From NCBI RefSeq assembly GCF_002811875.1, contig NZ_NPDZ01000013.1, positions 1-64,000 of the forward strand: 64,000 nucleotides of DNA, given 5' to 3'. Made by a program: the position numbers and the translations under genes. The DNA is from Leptospira perolatii. Lineage in GTDB: Bacteria; Spirochaetota; Leptospiria; Leptospirales; Leptospiraceae. Positions within the stretch are counted from its first letter, which is position 1, and each line of letters starts with the position of its first letter. Under the pieces are notes generated by a model. The model was given only the letters and a program-made list of their open reading frames with translations, was not told the origin of the DNA and ran no database searches. Below, piece by piece: positions 46,784 to 55,434 of the stretch.

Positions 46784-48046
46784 CTAGTACAGGAAGTATT
46801 TTCTAATTTTCTGTTTCTCTTGCGATTCCACTTGAGAAAAGGATTCTTTAAAATTCTCGTAAGAGACTTCAGAGTCTATCGACTCCCTAAACCTTTCCGT
46901 ACCCCATAGAAAATCTATATTATGAGTACCGTCTGGATACTGTCTCCACTTAAAGTCCTTATAGTTCTTCTTTAAGCTGGCAATCAACTGATAGGCCATT
47001 CTAATCGGATCATAAGTCCGCTTTACCACTGTTAAGCGCAATCCCCTGCAAATCTCTCCCTTGAAAGGACCAAAACTGGGTTTGAAGAATACGCTCTGGT
47101 AATAATATTCTCCTTTAGAACCTTCGTTTAAGTCAGAAACTATTTTGTCCGGTTCATCCATCCAAGGAGCGCCAAAATATACGAACGGAGCTTGTGTTCC
47201 TCTGCCTACAGAAACATTCACGCCTTCCAAAAGAACTAAACCCAGATAGTTCATCGCAGAATCCAAGGTCGGAAGATTCGGCGAAGGAGTCGTCCAAGGA
47301 ATTCCTTCCTTTTCCCAATTGAAATCCCTGCGCAAGTTTTTGGGAGAAATGACTTCTAACTTTACGGAATTCTCCAAATATTCTCCGTTATAAAATCTGG
47401 CTGCCTCACCCATGGTCAGGCCTGTCATAAACAAAGAAGGAAATTCCCCCGCAAAGTTTATAAATTTCTGTTCTAGTTGCTCCCCTCTCGCACCTAGATA
47501 GAGTGCCGGATTCGGATGATCCAGAACAATAAATCTCGACTTGTCTCTGTCTGGAAGACTGTCCATCAATCTTTTCAGAACGCTTAAGTAGGTGTAACAT
47601 CTCATCCCCATGTCTAGAACATCAAAGATGACTGCGTCAGTTCCCTTTAACAAAGTGGGAATTTCAGAATTCTTCACTCGATAAATATGATAAATTGGTA
47701 ATTGAAACGTGGAGTCTACGGTGACAGGTGTTTTACTGAAGTCTTCCTCTAAGCCCAAAAAGCCGTGTTCCAGTCCGATCAGATGCTTAATTTTTACCTT
47801 ATTCGCCTTGAATTCTCTTAAAATCTTTTCCGGATAACGTCCGATGCCGGACGGATTCGTAACCAGAACCACCGTTTTTCCGGAAAGCGAAGGCAGAATT
47901 TCGGAATAGAAAATTGATTCTGAGGAAACTATCTTAGAATCTGAAATATGTCTTCGAGGAGAGGCTTCGGTACAAGAATCCGAAAGGATTGTCAGAAAAA
48001 AAATGAATGAAGTTAGGATTTTTTTGTTTCTTTTTGCAAACTGCAT
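46784..48046 (-). CDS. NamZ-like exported protein (DUF1343, exo-beta-N-acetylmuramidase family)
   Basis: A 420-residue protein with an N-terminal signal ([17 protein letters not shown], possible lipobox). Family blocks are [75 protein letters not shown] and [20 protein letters not shown]. NamZ removes terminal MurNAc from peptidoglycan fragments. The usual DVGTRFYTY is DMGMRCYTY and GRGTDxPF is GRGTQAPF, so activity may differ. It would act in the periplasm in cell-wall recycling. It stands alone, divergent from the lipoprotein gene at 48113. Confidence 0.88.
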   Translation of the reverse strand: MQFAKRNKKILTSFIFFLTILSDSCTEASPRRHISDSKIVSSESIFYSEILPSLSGKTVVLVTNPSGIGRYPEKILREFKANKVKIKHLIGLEHGFLGLEEDFSKTPVTVDSTFQLPIYHIYRVKNSEIPTLLKGTDAVIFDVLDMGMRCYTYLSVLKRLMDSLPDRDKSRFIVLDHPNPALYLGARGEQLEQKFINFAGEFPSLFMTGLTMGEAARFYNGEYLENSVKLEVISPKNLRRDFNWEKEGIPWTTPSPNLPTLDSAMNYLGLVLLEGVNVSVGRGTQAPFVYFGAPWMDEPDKIVSDLNEGSKGEYYYQSVFFKPSFGPFKGEICRGLRLTVVKRTYDPIRMAYQLIASLKKNYKDFKWRQYPDGTHNIDFLWGTERFRESIDSEVSYENFKESFSQVESQEKQKIRKYFLY

Positions 48047-48112
48047 GGTTGATTACCTAATTTGTTCACTAAATAAGCAGAATCCTATTCTTCAAGGAGA
48101 AAAACGACAGAT

Positions 48113-49348
48113 ATGGCGCTGGCACGGCTACTGAGGTTTTCCACCCTCACACTTATTATTTCATTCATCGTTACTTGTGCTTCCGGAGAAACCAGAGGTA
48201 AAAAAAAGAAAGAATACTACGAGCGTAATGGAAATCAAATCACCGTTATGGGAGAAGCTCCTATTTATAACGGAGACAAAACGAACGCAAAACAAAGAGC
48301 TCTCAAGGATGCAAAGATCAATGCGATTCGCAAGATTGTTGGAGAAGAAATCTCTAACAAAAGTTCCGCGGCGGATGGAGAAAGCTTAGGAAGTTCTCTA
48401 CTCTCCAAAACAGATGCATTCGTAAAATCTTATGATATCGTAGATGAGGCAGAGGGCAAAATCGACACTCAGCCAATCCTGAAACTCACCGTACGCTGCA
48501 CCGTAGAAGAGTCAAAAATCTCTACTGCGGTAGAATCACTGCTCGCGGATGTAGGAAATCCTAGAGTAGTCGTGATTGTTCCTGCAAAAGTCGGAGGCGA
48601 GCTCGTAATGCCTCTCACTCCGAACAATATAGCAGAGGCAGAGATCATTAAGAATCTCAAGAAAGCAGGAAACAAGATCATCGATCCAGTTTTGGCTTCT
48701 AAGAAAGTGGATAAAAAGCAGGTCGATCCGAACAACGTAGAAGGAAATCCTGTTTTGGTCCAAGCGCAAGGCCTAGGCGCAGAAGTATTAATTATCGGTA
48801 ATGTAGAAACCGAAGACCAACCTGTTGTAAGCAGTATTGGTGGCAAAGCTTTGGACAGGCCACTGTTCAACACCGCTGCAACTGGTTCCTACAAGGTAGT
48901 ATTACTTTGGGGAGACGGAAAGATCGTAGATTCAGGTAGCGCAGATGGTCGCGCGGCTGATATTACGCAAAAGGTTTCTAGAGAAAAAGCCGTAGCTCAG
49001 TGGGCAGAGAGTGTTACTAAAAAAGTAAACAAACAGCTCAAAGACGAATGGTTTAATCTCACTGAAAATAATACAATTATTCTGAGATTTAGCGGCTTGA
49101 ACGCAGATGAAGCCACTAAATTCAAGGACGATCTTGCAGAATTAACTGCGGTAAAGGACGTAAACGTTCGTAACTCTGCAGAAGGTGGATCCGAGTGGGA
49201 ACTCACTTACCCTGGAAAAGACACTTTGTTTGTAGAAGAGTTAGTTTACAAAAAAGATAGAGGGTTCTCCTTCTTAGCTTCCAAGTCTATGGAAGTAAAA
49301 TCAACTAGCAGAGGAATCGTTAACCTCGAGTTTAAAGACAACAAATAG
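48113..49348 (+). CDS. Lipoprotein with FlgT-like N-terminal domain
   Basis: A 411-residue protein with signal [11 protein letters not shown] (lipid at Cys22). Residues 40-130 ([51 protein letters not shown]) match the pattern of FlgT N-domain/LPP20-like proteins, in which a run of small helices follows a Q-A-x-x-x-A block. Then comes a nucleotide-free domain, [18 protein letters not shown], and a last beta part ([21 protein letters not shown]). Many leptospiral lipoproteins share this build. A good terminator follows. Location is inner face of the outer membrane or periplasm, by inference. Confidence 0.78.
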   Translation: MALARLLRFSTLTLIISFIVTCASGETRGKKKKEYYERNGNQITVMGEAPIYNGDKTNAKQRALKDAKINAIRKIVGEEISNKSSAADGESLGSSLLSKTDAFVKSYDIVDEAEGKIDTQPILKLTVRCTVEESKISTAVESLLADVGNPRVVVIVPAKVGGELVMPLTPNNIAEAEIIKNLKKAGNKIIDPVLASKKVDKKQVDPNNVEGNPVLVQAQGLGAEVLIIGNVETEDQPVVSSIGGKALDRPLFNTAATGSYKVVLLWGDGKIVDSGSADGRAADITQKVSREKAVAQWAESVTKKVNKQLKDEWFNLTENNTIILRFSGLNADEATKFKDDLAELTAVKDVNVRNSAEGGSEWELTYPGKDTLFVEELVYKKDRGFSFLASKSMEVKSTSRGIVNLEFKDNK

Positions 49349-49382
49349 AACCCTTACTTACAACGAAGAAGATCTATAGAAG

Positions 49383-49410
49383 AGCCGGGATAATCATCCC
49401 GGCTTTTTTA
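49383..49410 (+). terminator. Rho-independent terminator after the lipoprotein gene
   Basis: AGCCGGGA, a six-base loop TAATCA, and TCCCGGCT form a perfect 8-base GC-rich stem, followed by six T. It starts 35 bases after the stop at 49348 and 26 bases before the next gene. Confidence 0.92.
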
Positions 49411-49435
49411 TACAAAGCCCATCGGAGAACCGACT

Positions 49436-50086
49436 ATGCTCCAAAAAAGCACATTAGATTTCCTGAAATCTCTGGCCAAAAATAACAATAAGCTCTGGTT
49501 TGAGAAAAACAAAGAATCATTTCAAAGCGCAAAAGAAGACTTTGAATTAATGATCACAGAACTCATCGCAAAACTTTCCAAACTAAATCCCCCACTGGCT
49601 CACATAGACCCCAAAAAATGCATTTTTAGAATCTACAGAGATGTTCGGTTCTCGAAAAACAAGGATCCTTACAAAACAAACTTTGGCGCAGCGATCAGCG
49701 AAACAGGAAAAGGCTTGGACCGCGCTCTCTTTTATCTGCACGTACAACCCGGAAACGAATCTTTTCTGGCTGGCGGTTTGTATATGCCCGAATCCAAAAA
49801 ACTACAAGCAGTTAGGACCAAGATTCTGAAGGATCCCAAAAAATGGGAAAAACTCATCTCTGAGAGCAAGTTCAAGAAAACTTTCGGCGGATTATCTGAT
49901 ATGAAATTGAAAACTGTTCCCCGAGGTTTTGCAAAGGATCATCCTATGGCGGAAACTTTGAAATATACGAGTTATGTTGTGGAAAGAAAACTAGAGGATG
50001 CAACCTTACTCTCAAAGAATCTAATAACTATGTGCGCCGATTCGTACAAACTACTACTACCCTTCAATCAGTATTTTAACGAATAG
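49436..50086 (+). CDS. DUF2461 (TIGR02453) family protein
   Basis: A 216-residue soluble protein. TLDFLKSLAKNNNKLWFEKNK is the family's opening block; KKCIFRIYRDVRFSKNKDPYKTNFGA is the diagnostic core (R-I-x-R-D-x-R-F-S-x-D-K-x-P-Y-K); YLHVQPGNESFLAGGLYMPE and PRGFAKDHPMAETLKYTSYVVER follow. The function of DUF2461 is unknown. It lies between two strong terminators, so it is transcribed alone. No signal peptide. Confidence 0.92.
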   Translation: MLQKSTLDFLKSLAKNNNKLWFEKNKESFQSAKEDFELMITELIAKLSKLNPPLAHIDPKKCIFRIYRDVRFSKNKDPYKTNFGAAISETGKGLDRALFYLHVQPGNESFLAGGLYMPESKKLQAVRTKILKDPKKWEKLISESKFKKTFGGLSDMKLKTVPRGFAKDHPMAETLKYTSYVVERKLEDATLLSKNLITMCADSYKLLLPFNQYFNE

Positions 50087-50154
50087 TCTTTACAATTCTA
50101 TAAAGGGAAAAGTAGCGGAAAAACTTCAGAATTTTAAGAAAAACAAAAGTGAAA

Positions 50155-50203
50155 TAAAAAACTCCAGGATTCGTAAGGAACGAAACTACCTGGAGTTTTT
50201 TTA
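50155..50203. terminator. Bidirectional terminator between DUF2461 gene and repeat lipoprotein
   Basis: A two-level hairpin: ACTCCAGG pairs with CCTGGAGT, and inside it TTCGT pairs with ACGAA around an AAGGA loop. Seven T follow on the forward strand and a run of A precedes, so it works for both convergent genes (stops at 50086 and 50227). Confidence 0.92.
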
Positions 50204-50226
50204 TCTTGCGGATTAATAGAGAAAAA

Positions 50227-50538
50227 TCAGGGAGAACTACCCACCCCAAATTTGCTCGGAGAAGTTCCAATTCCGAAAGTACTCGGAGAAGTTCCGATCC
50301 CCTCGGTCGAAGGAGAAGTTGAAGTTCCGTCTTTGCTTGGAGAAGTCGCGATTCCTTCTGCACTAGGAGACGTTGCGATACCATCAACGGTAGGAGATGT
50401 TCCCACCCCTGCGACAACTCCCGGAGAAGTTACGATTCCAAGAAGCATAGCAGCTTCTCTTGAGGCACCTTTTTCTGCATTAGAAGAACAAGAAATTGAG
50501 ATTAGAGAAATTGCGGCCATTAATAGTATTTTTTGCAT
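50227..50538 (-). CDS. Small lipoprotein made of nonapeptide repeats
   Basis: A 103-residue protein. MQKILLMAAISLISISC is a signal with lipobox, and AAAAGG precedes the ATG. After SSNAEKGASREAAMLLGIV comes a run of six to seven repeats of nine residues with the pattern G-I-x-T-S-P-S-x-x (GIATSPSAE, GIATSPSKD, GTSTSPSTE, GIGTSPSTF, GIGTSPSKF). The DNA repeats with a 27-base unit. The chain is Ser/Thr/Pro/Gly-rich, so it should be extended, perhaps a spacer or surface filament. I do not know a family for it. The opposite strand is also open over the repeats but lacks a signal, so this strand is preferred. Confidence 0.7.
   Translation of the reverse strand: MQKILLMAAISLISISCSSNAEKGASREAAMLLGIVTSPGVVAGVGTSPTVDGIATSPSAEGIATSPSKDGTSTSPSTEGIGTSPSTFGIGTSPSKFGVGSSP
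50252..50442. repeat. 27-base tandem repeats inside the small lipoprotein gene
   Basis: On the forward strand units of the form GGAGAAGTTCCGATTCC with 10 further bases recur about seven times with 27-base spacing, coding for nine residues on the reverse strand. Copies differ by several bases, so the array is not recent, but slippage could change its length between strains. Confidence 0.8.
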
Positions 50539-50653
50539 AAGTAAACCTTTTCCAGCTTTTCGCCAGACAAATTAAAAGTTGGCCGAAATCTGTCTATTTT
50601 TTTTGGTATTTTTTGCCGCATTTTCGCTAAATGTAATAAATTTCCCCAGTGAA

Positions 50654-50805
50654 GCGCCTAACGTTACAAAGCCGGAAATCCAGTAACACTCAAACGTTTA
50701 CTCCCAGGGGCGATCACCTAACGTACAATATCGGATTCAAGACGCCAATGACGTTTATCAATCCAATTTATTAAATGAACCTGTCGAAAATTTACAGTTA
50801 GGCGC
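50654..50805. other. attC-like imperfect palindrome (possible integron cassette remnant)
   Basis: GCGCCTAAC at 50654-50662 is the exact inverted complement of GTTAGGCGC at 50797-50805. A third copy, ACCTAAC, is at 50716-50722. The inner pair (50716 and 50797) fits the attC core boxes RYYYAAC and GTTRRRY, and pairing continues inward: CCTAACGTACAATATCG against CCTAACTGTAAATTTTCG, with one extra base, as in the L'' box of attC sites. The length between the inner boxes is 88 bases. No integrase gene is in the window. See findings. Confidence 0.45.
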
Positions 50806-50879
50806 CCTTTTCTCTGAACCAGCCGAATGCTTCAGATGTTCCCCTCGGCAGCATAGGCAGGTCTGGACCGGGCAAAAAA

Positions 50880-51770
50880 TCATTTTTTTGGAAGAATTTC
50901 CGACAGAGCAGCCGGGAAAAAAATTCCTTCAGAGATTCTTTGTCCGAGGTCCGCCAAATCAGAAGAACGCTTTCGAAAATCAATTGTGGGCAGATTCTGA
51001 AAAAACTTTACATCTGTTTTTACCGGTCCGTCTGAATACTCTTCAGAGTTTGCGGAATAAAAGCAAGGCCTGGCATGAACCAGCCCCCTCGAGTAAATCA
51101 GAAACTCCAAATACGATGCGAAGTCTGTAACATACCACTCATAAAACGAGGCACAATAATCGTTCCCTAGAACAACTTCCAGATTTGGATTTTGATTTCC
51201 GGTAAAGAATGCCATTTGGTAATAGCTTGAAAACCAATCCAAGAATCTTAAATGCGTTCTAAAAAAGGCTTCCTTGAATGATTGCCCAGTATTTCCTAAA
51301 GTCGTTTCGGTTTCCTCGAATGCTTCCGGCCCTTCGCCGCATAGAATACTGTAATCGATTTTCTTTGTCATCAAACTCAGCGGACCAATCATGATCTTTC
51401 CGTCCTCGCCGTGATCCCCTCCCGGTCCGATTTCATTCTCCCACCACCCTTCGTGGACCGTGCCACAGGCTTGGCTGTGCTCCCAAGGTAAAGGATTCGA
51501 CTCTAAAAGTGCATTTTCATCCTGATCTTTTAGATAATCGTTTTGGAAATATTCGTTTTCTCGATGATGCCAGCGCAGTTGGATTCCGCCGCAGTCGGTG
51601 AAGAAGTTTCGAATCGAGGCATCCAGAGAAAATCCAAGGTACCTTTCCATCTCCTCCACAATACCTAGTTCAGGCGGAGCGAGATGGTAGGTAAAGACAT
51701 TTACCTCCTCTGTCTTTTTCAATTCTGAAACCATTTGGTCAAAGCGTCTTAGATATTTTTGAGCGTCCAC
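50880..51770 (-). CDS. SMI1/KNR4 (SUKH)-like protein
   Basis: About 296 residues from the GTG at 51770, chosen because AAGGAGA lies six bases upstream; the open frame continues 15 codons to a TTG. The SUKH core is visible as PPELGIVEEMERYLGFSLDASIRNFF, CGGIQLRWHH, and later DYSILCGEGPEAFEE and SRGLVHARPCFYSANS. SUKH proteins are immunity proteins for polymorphic toxins or general binding modules. No toxin gene is adjacent. Its downstream side carries the attC-like palindrome, and both flanks are long non-coding stretches, so this is likely a transferred unit. Confidence 0.65.
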   Translation of the reverse strand: MDAQKYLRRFDQMVSELKKTEEVNVFTYHLAPPELGIVEEMERYLGFSLDASIRNFFTDCGGIQLRWHHRENEYFQNDYLKDQDENALLESNPLPWEHSQACGTVHEGWWENEIGPGGDHGEDGKIMIGPLSLMTKKIDYSILCGEGPEAFEETETTLGNTGQSFKEAFFRTHLRFLDWFSSYYQMAFFTGNQNPNLEVVLGNDYCASFYEWYVTDFASYLEFLIYSRGLVHARPCFYSANSEEYSDGPVKTDVKFFQNLPTIDFRKRSSDLADLGQRISEGIFFPAALSEILPKK

Positions 51771-52344
51771 TGTAATCTCCTTTGAAATCTCAGAAGCAGC
51801 AGTGAATTCATTCAACTCAAGTTAATTCTGTATTCTCAGAAGGAAAGGTTCCCTAAGAATCCTAAAACTCGAATCATTCGGTTCACTCAGAATTTGAACC
51901 CTTCTTCGATTCTAGCTGAAATCTGTTTCTGGCAGAAAGACGCTGAAAAAATACTGTGCTCGTGAAAACAAAACCCCAGAAAAGAAGAAAGCTTGACCTA
52001 CTTTTCCGATTTCCATCCGAAAGAAGCCAAAACTCATAACTTTAGAATAACATAAAATTATAATTTATGCAGAAAATGAGCACCAATTCATATTTATTCC
52101 TGGCTGCGACAAGCCTCCGTTTTCCGCAAAACTCCGCCCAAACTTCAGATTTTCTGTAGCGAACGCACCAAAGAAAAAAACCAAATTTGGATCGACCATA
52201 CCGAACGTACGATATGCGAAACAGGACACATTACATTTTTTTTGATTACTTTTGCATTATATTTCAATTAACCCTTGCAGCTTAATCCGGAGTCATTATT
52301 TTCTGCCTACTTTCTTATGAGAGTAGTGAAGAGGATAAATCAAA
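51771..52344. other. Long non-coding stretch upstream of the lipase gene
   Basis: 574 bases with no supported gene on either strand. It is AT-rich, with poly-A and poly-T runs. CCGAACGTACGATATG near 52199 is similar to the CCTAACGTACAATAT box of the attC-like site at 50716, with no partner seen. A hairpin CTACTTTC/GAGAGTAG at 52307-52326 lies just upstream of the lipase Shine-Dalgarno (GAGGATAA). The lipase promoter must be here; no confident -35/-10 pair was found. Confidence 0.5.
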
Positions 52345-53265
52345 ATGAAAAATGTGCTAAGAACTGCTTGCGTACTCGCGAGCTTTTTTATAACAAGTGT
52401 AATAAATGCTTCTGGAGGAGGATCCACTAGTAAGCCATTAAGCGGAAGCTATCCAATCGTACTGGCCCATGGAATTTTTGGATGGGGACAGGGCTCCACA
52501 GTCATCGACTATTGGGGAGGCAACGCCGCTTATTTGCAATCCCAAGGCGCAACAGTTTTGACTCCAAGTGTAACCGCTTTGGATTCAAGTGCTTCGAGAG
52601 CTGATCAGCTAAAAACAAAAATTCTGACTGCGATGGCAGCAAATAATTACACTGGAAAAGTTCATATTATTGGTCATTCGCAAGGTGGATTGGATGCGCG
52701 ATATATGGTCACGAATCTAGGAATGGCGTCTAGAGTTGCTTCCATCACTACGGTAAATACCCCGCATTATGGAAGTCCAATTGCAAACGTAGTAGCTGCA
52801 CTCATCCCAAGTTGGGCATTACCATATGTCGCGACCGTAGTAAATACGTTAGCTGGTGTGGTTTACGGTGATAATTCCCAGAACGCAGTTGCAGGACTGA
52901 AGCTCTTGACTACGGATGGACTCAAGGCATTTAACGCAGTTACACCAAACAAGACAGGTGTGAAATATTTTTCCTACGGTTCTACGATCACGATTCCGGA
53001 TCTGATACAGCATCCAGCGATGGGACTGCTGCAACCTATCTGCGCTATCGGTGCTCCATTTTATGGGATGAGCATTGCAAATGACGGAGTAGTACCTGAT
53101 TCTTCCCAAAAATGGGGAACTTGGAAAGGAGGTCCTTCCATTCCGATCACAACGACCGGAATCGATCACTTAGAGGCTACAAACGCATTGTATTTAGCAT
53201 CTCTCTGGTACGATACAAATGCGTACTATCTAAAGATGGCAAGTAACGCTAAGAGCAATCAATAG
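52345..53265 (+). CDS. Secreted triacylglycerol lipase, family I type
   Basis: A 306-residue protein with signal peptide MKNVLRTACVLASFFITSVINA. The oxyanion motif is PIVLAHGIFGWGQ; the nucleophile is in IIGHSQGGLDARYM (Ser118 by count); the acid is in ANDGVVPDSSQKWG; the histidine is in GIDHLEATNAL. This matches Pseudomonas/Burkholderia-type lipases, whose folding often needs a Lif chaperone or disulfide; only one cysteine is visible in the mature chain, and no lif gene is adjacent. It probably cleaves host or environmental lipids, fitting the fatty-acid diet of leptospires. Confidence 0.9.
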   Translation: MKNVLRTACVLASFFITSVINASGGGSTSKPLSGSYPIVLAHGIFGWGQGSTVIDYWGGNAAYLQSQGATVLTPSVTALDSSASRADQLKTKILTAMAANNYTGKVHIIGHSQGGLDARYMVTNLGMASRVASITTVNTPHYGSPIANVVAALIPSWALPYVATVVNTLAGVVYGDNSQNAVAGLKLLTTDGLKAFNAVTPNKTGVKYFSYGSTITIPDLIQHPAMGLLQPICAIGAPFYGMSIANDGVVPDSSQKWGTWKGGPSIPITTTGIDHLEATNALYLASLWYDTNAYYLKMASNAKSNQ

Positions 53266-53291
53266 CAATTTTCCGGATTCTTCCGGCGAGA

Positions 53292-53334
53292 AGTTTTAGG
53301 TCTCTCTAAACTCACCGATGGGGAGACTGAAACT
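53292..53334 (+). terminator. Hairpin downstream of the lipase gene
   Basis: AGTTTTAGGTCTCTC pairs with GGGGAGACTGAAACT with one bulge and G-U pairs, around a 13-base loop, 27 bases after the lipase stop. There is no good T tract behind it, so it may be a weak terminator or an RNA-stabilising hairpin. Confidence 0.45.
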
Positions 53335-53542
53335 TTAGAATCTTGCGCCGCTCATATTTCCCTGGGATTCAATACCACGGAAATATTGGGCGGTTTTCTT
53401 TTTGTTATTTTTCAATTCATCAATCCACATCTGGAAATTTCTCTCGGTTTGCACTAAAGTAAAAAGCCGGTTTGACGAAAGTGTACGTACGGATGTTAAA
53501 ATATTTCTGCTAACAGCGCCGTATTCTCTGCACACCAAACAC

Positions 53543-53578
53543 AAAAAATCCCGAGGAATCCGCGAGGATTCATCGGGA
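53543..53578 (-). terminator. Rho-independent terminator of the nrt operon
   Basis: On the reverse strand TCCCGA, two bases, AATCC pair with GGATT, two bases, TCGGGA around a GCGA-type loop, followed by six T. It is 41 bases after the stop of the ATPase gene. Confidence 0.82.
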
Positions 53579-53618
53579 AAAAGTTTTGAAACAAGTAGAT
53601 GAACGATGAGACCTAGTA

Positions 53619-54425
53619 TTAGGCTACCGAAACGTGTGCACCTGTATGTATCAGGTAGTGCAGCATCTCCTTTCTGATCTGATCATACATCGGATGATCG
53701 ATCATGGAGTCTCTGTCCCTGGGCCTTGGAATCGGAATGTCGAGGATTTTTGCAATATTCGCTTTTGGACCATTGGACATCAAGATAATTCTATCCGAAA
53801 GATACATCGCCTCGTCCACATCATGTGTGATCATGAGGACAGTTTTTCTATTTTTCTCCCAGATTGAATTTAGTTCGTCCTGCATACTTCCTCGGGTAAG
53901 TGCATCCAACGCTCCGAACGGTTCGTCCAAAAGCAGAACTTTTGGATTCGTTGCAAACGCTCTTGCTATCCCTACCCTCTGTTTCATACCCCCGGAAATT
54001 TCGGAAGGTTTCTTTTTTGCGTGATCGAGCAGGTGGACCATTTCCACATACTTCAGAGCTTCTTGCTTTCTGAAATGCTTATCCTTATCTGGGTAAACAC
54101 TATCGATCGCGATTCTGACGTTCTCCTCAACGGTCAGCCAAGGTAAAAGAGAATGCGACTGAAAGACTACCGCTCTTTCCAAACTTGGCTTAGTGATTGT
54201 GAGCCCATCCACTTTTACTTTTCCGGATGTTGGAGTCGTAAGCCCGGCGACTATATTCAATAGAGTGGATTTACCGCAACCGGAATGACCGATAATGCTG
54301 ATAAATTCTCCTTGGGCAATATTCAAATTTACATCCGCTAATGCATAATATCTGGACTTTCCTTGTCCAAAAACTTGGTGAACATTACTGATTTGTACAA
54401 AATTCTTATTCACTTCTTGTGTCAT
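53619..54425 (-). CDS. nrtD: Nitrate/bicarbonate-type ABC transporter ATP-binding protein
   Basis: A 268-residue ATPase. Walker A GHSGCGKSTLLNIVAGL, signature ISGGMKQRVGIARAF, Walker B VLLLDEPFGALDALTRG and the ITHDVDEAMYLSDRI switch place it with the NrtD/SsuB/TauB subgroup. The ending IPRPRDRDSMIDHPMYDQIR is characteristic of NrtC/NrtD-type ATPases. It powers uptake together with the permease and binding protein encoded just upstream. There is no C-terminal regulatory domain like that of NrtC, and only one ATPase gene, so it probably works as a homodimer. Confidence 0.9.
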   Translation of the reverse strand: MTQEVNKNFVQISNVHQVFGQGKSRYYALADVNLNIAQGEFISIIGHSGCGKSTLLNIVAGLTTPTSGKVKVDGLTITKPSLERAVVFQSHSLLPWLTVEENVRIAIDSVYPDKDKHFRKQEALKYVEMVHLLDHAKKKPSEISGGMKQRVGIARAFATNPKVLLLDEPFGALDALTRGSMQDELNSIWEKNRKTVLMITHDVDEAMYLSDRIILMSNGPKANIAKILDIPIPRPRDRDSMIDHPMYDQIRKEMLHYLIHTGAHVSVA

Positions 54426-54458
54426 GACTTTACTACCTCGAAGATGATATTCCTTACG

Positions 54459-55367
54459 TTAAGAGTCGGACTTAGTACCGAAGAAACTTCCGATATACCC
54501 CATGGTTCGATCAAGGCAAAGGCCTACGAGACCGACAAACACAAGAGCTACGATCAAGTCGCTTAATCTGGAACTATTCCACGAGTCCCAGATAAAGAAT
54601 CCGATACCAACTCCGCCGGTAAGCATTTCAGCAGCGACAATCGCCAACCAAGCCATGCCGATCGCAATTCTCAGCCCAGTGAAAATATAAGGTGCAGCCG
54701 AAGGTAAAAGAATCTTAAAGAAATAACGGATTCCATTAATCTGATATACCTTAGAAATGTTTTCATAGTCTTTGGGAATTCTCTTAATGCCTACAGAGGT
54801 ATTGATGATGATAGGCCAGATCGCGGTAATGAAAATCACAAAGATCGCAGACGGACCAGCCTTGTTAAAGGTAGCCAAAGAAATCGGTAACCAGCCCAAA
54901 GGAGGAATGGTTCTTAAAACCTGGAAGATCGGATCCACTGCCTTAAACATGATCGTAGATTTACCAATCAAAATTCCCAAGATAATCCCGATCAAGGCCG
55001 CTCCTGCATATCCATAGGCGACCCTTTGTAAGGAAGACAGCAACTGCCAGCCTAACCCCTTATCATTCGGGCCATTATCAAACCATGGATTCGCTACCAA
55101 ATTCCAGGAATTTTCCCAGGTTTGAATCGGACCCGGTAAACTTACATCGGGCATTTTAGAATAAAAATGCCAAGCCACTCCGAAACTAAAGAGCGCAATT
55201 ACTGGTAACAATATCGTTTTTAACGTTTCTATAATCTTTTCCGTTCTTTCCGTGTCTCCGACGGATTCCAATTCGAAACTCGAAGTCTTCGATTGCGGAT
55301 ACTGAGCCGAGACTGTGTCTATTGAAATCTGAACCTCAGGTGTTGCATCAAGTTTTACTGTACTCAT
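54459..55367 (-). CDS. nrtB: Nitrate/bicarbonate-type ABC transporter permease
   Basis: About 302 residues; GGGAG six bases before the second ATG (55367) favours it over the ATG at 55373. A cytoplasmic tail of about 60 residues precedes six helices (LLPVIALFSFGVAWHFYSK). The ATPase-coupling loop GIKRIPKDYENISKVYQINGIRYFFKILLPSAAPYIFTG and the MAWLAIVAAEMLTGGVGIGFFIWDSW block are typical of NrtB/CmpB. It sits in the inner membrane between the binding protein and ATPase genes. Confidence 0.92.
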   Translation of the reverse strand: MSTVKLDATPEVQISIDTVSAQYPQSKTSSFELESVGDTERTEKIIETLKTILLPVIALFSFGVAWHFYSKMPDVSLPGPIQTWENSWNLVANPWFDNGPNDKGLGWQLLSSLQRVAYGYAGAALIGIILGILIGKSTIMFKAVDPIFQVLRTIPPLGWLPISLATFNKAGPSAIFVIFITAIWPIIINTSVGIKRIPKDYENISKVYQINGIRYFFKILLPSAAPYIFTGLRIAIGMAWLAIVAAEMLTGGVGIGFFIWDSWNSSRLSDLIVALVFVGLVGLCLDRTMGYIGSFFGTKSDS

Positions 55368-55434
55368 TTTCATCTCCCGTTCAAAACGGAAGCACCGGCT
55401 TTTATCCCGGCGCTTTCATTTGAATCTTTTTAAC

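Larger units (their letters stand above)
53266..53618. other. Non-coding interval between lipase and nrt operon
   Basis: 353 bases between convergent genes. It holds the lipase hairpin at 53292 and the nrt terminator at 53543. Two short open frames of about 67-69 codons on opposite strands have no Shine-Dalgarno, signal or family features, so they are not called. Confidence 0.6.

Noticed and set aside
50252..50575. Forward frame with GEVPIPS-type repeats opposite the repeat lipoprotein
   Set aside because: It has no signal or ribosome-binding site; the reverse strand has both. Kept only as a repeat observation.
50798..50983. 61-codon reverse frame ending in TAA inside the attC-like box
   Set aside because: A stop in the R'' box is typical for cassette genes, but this frame overlaps the SUKH-like gene in another phase and has no start signal.
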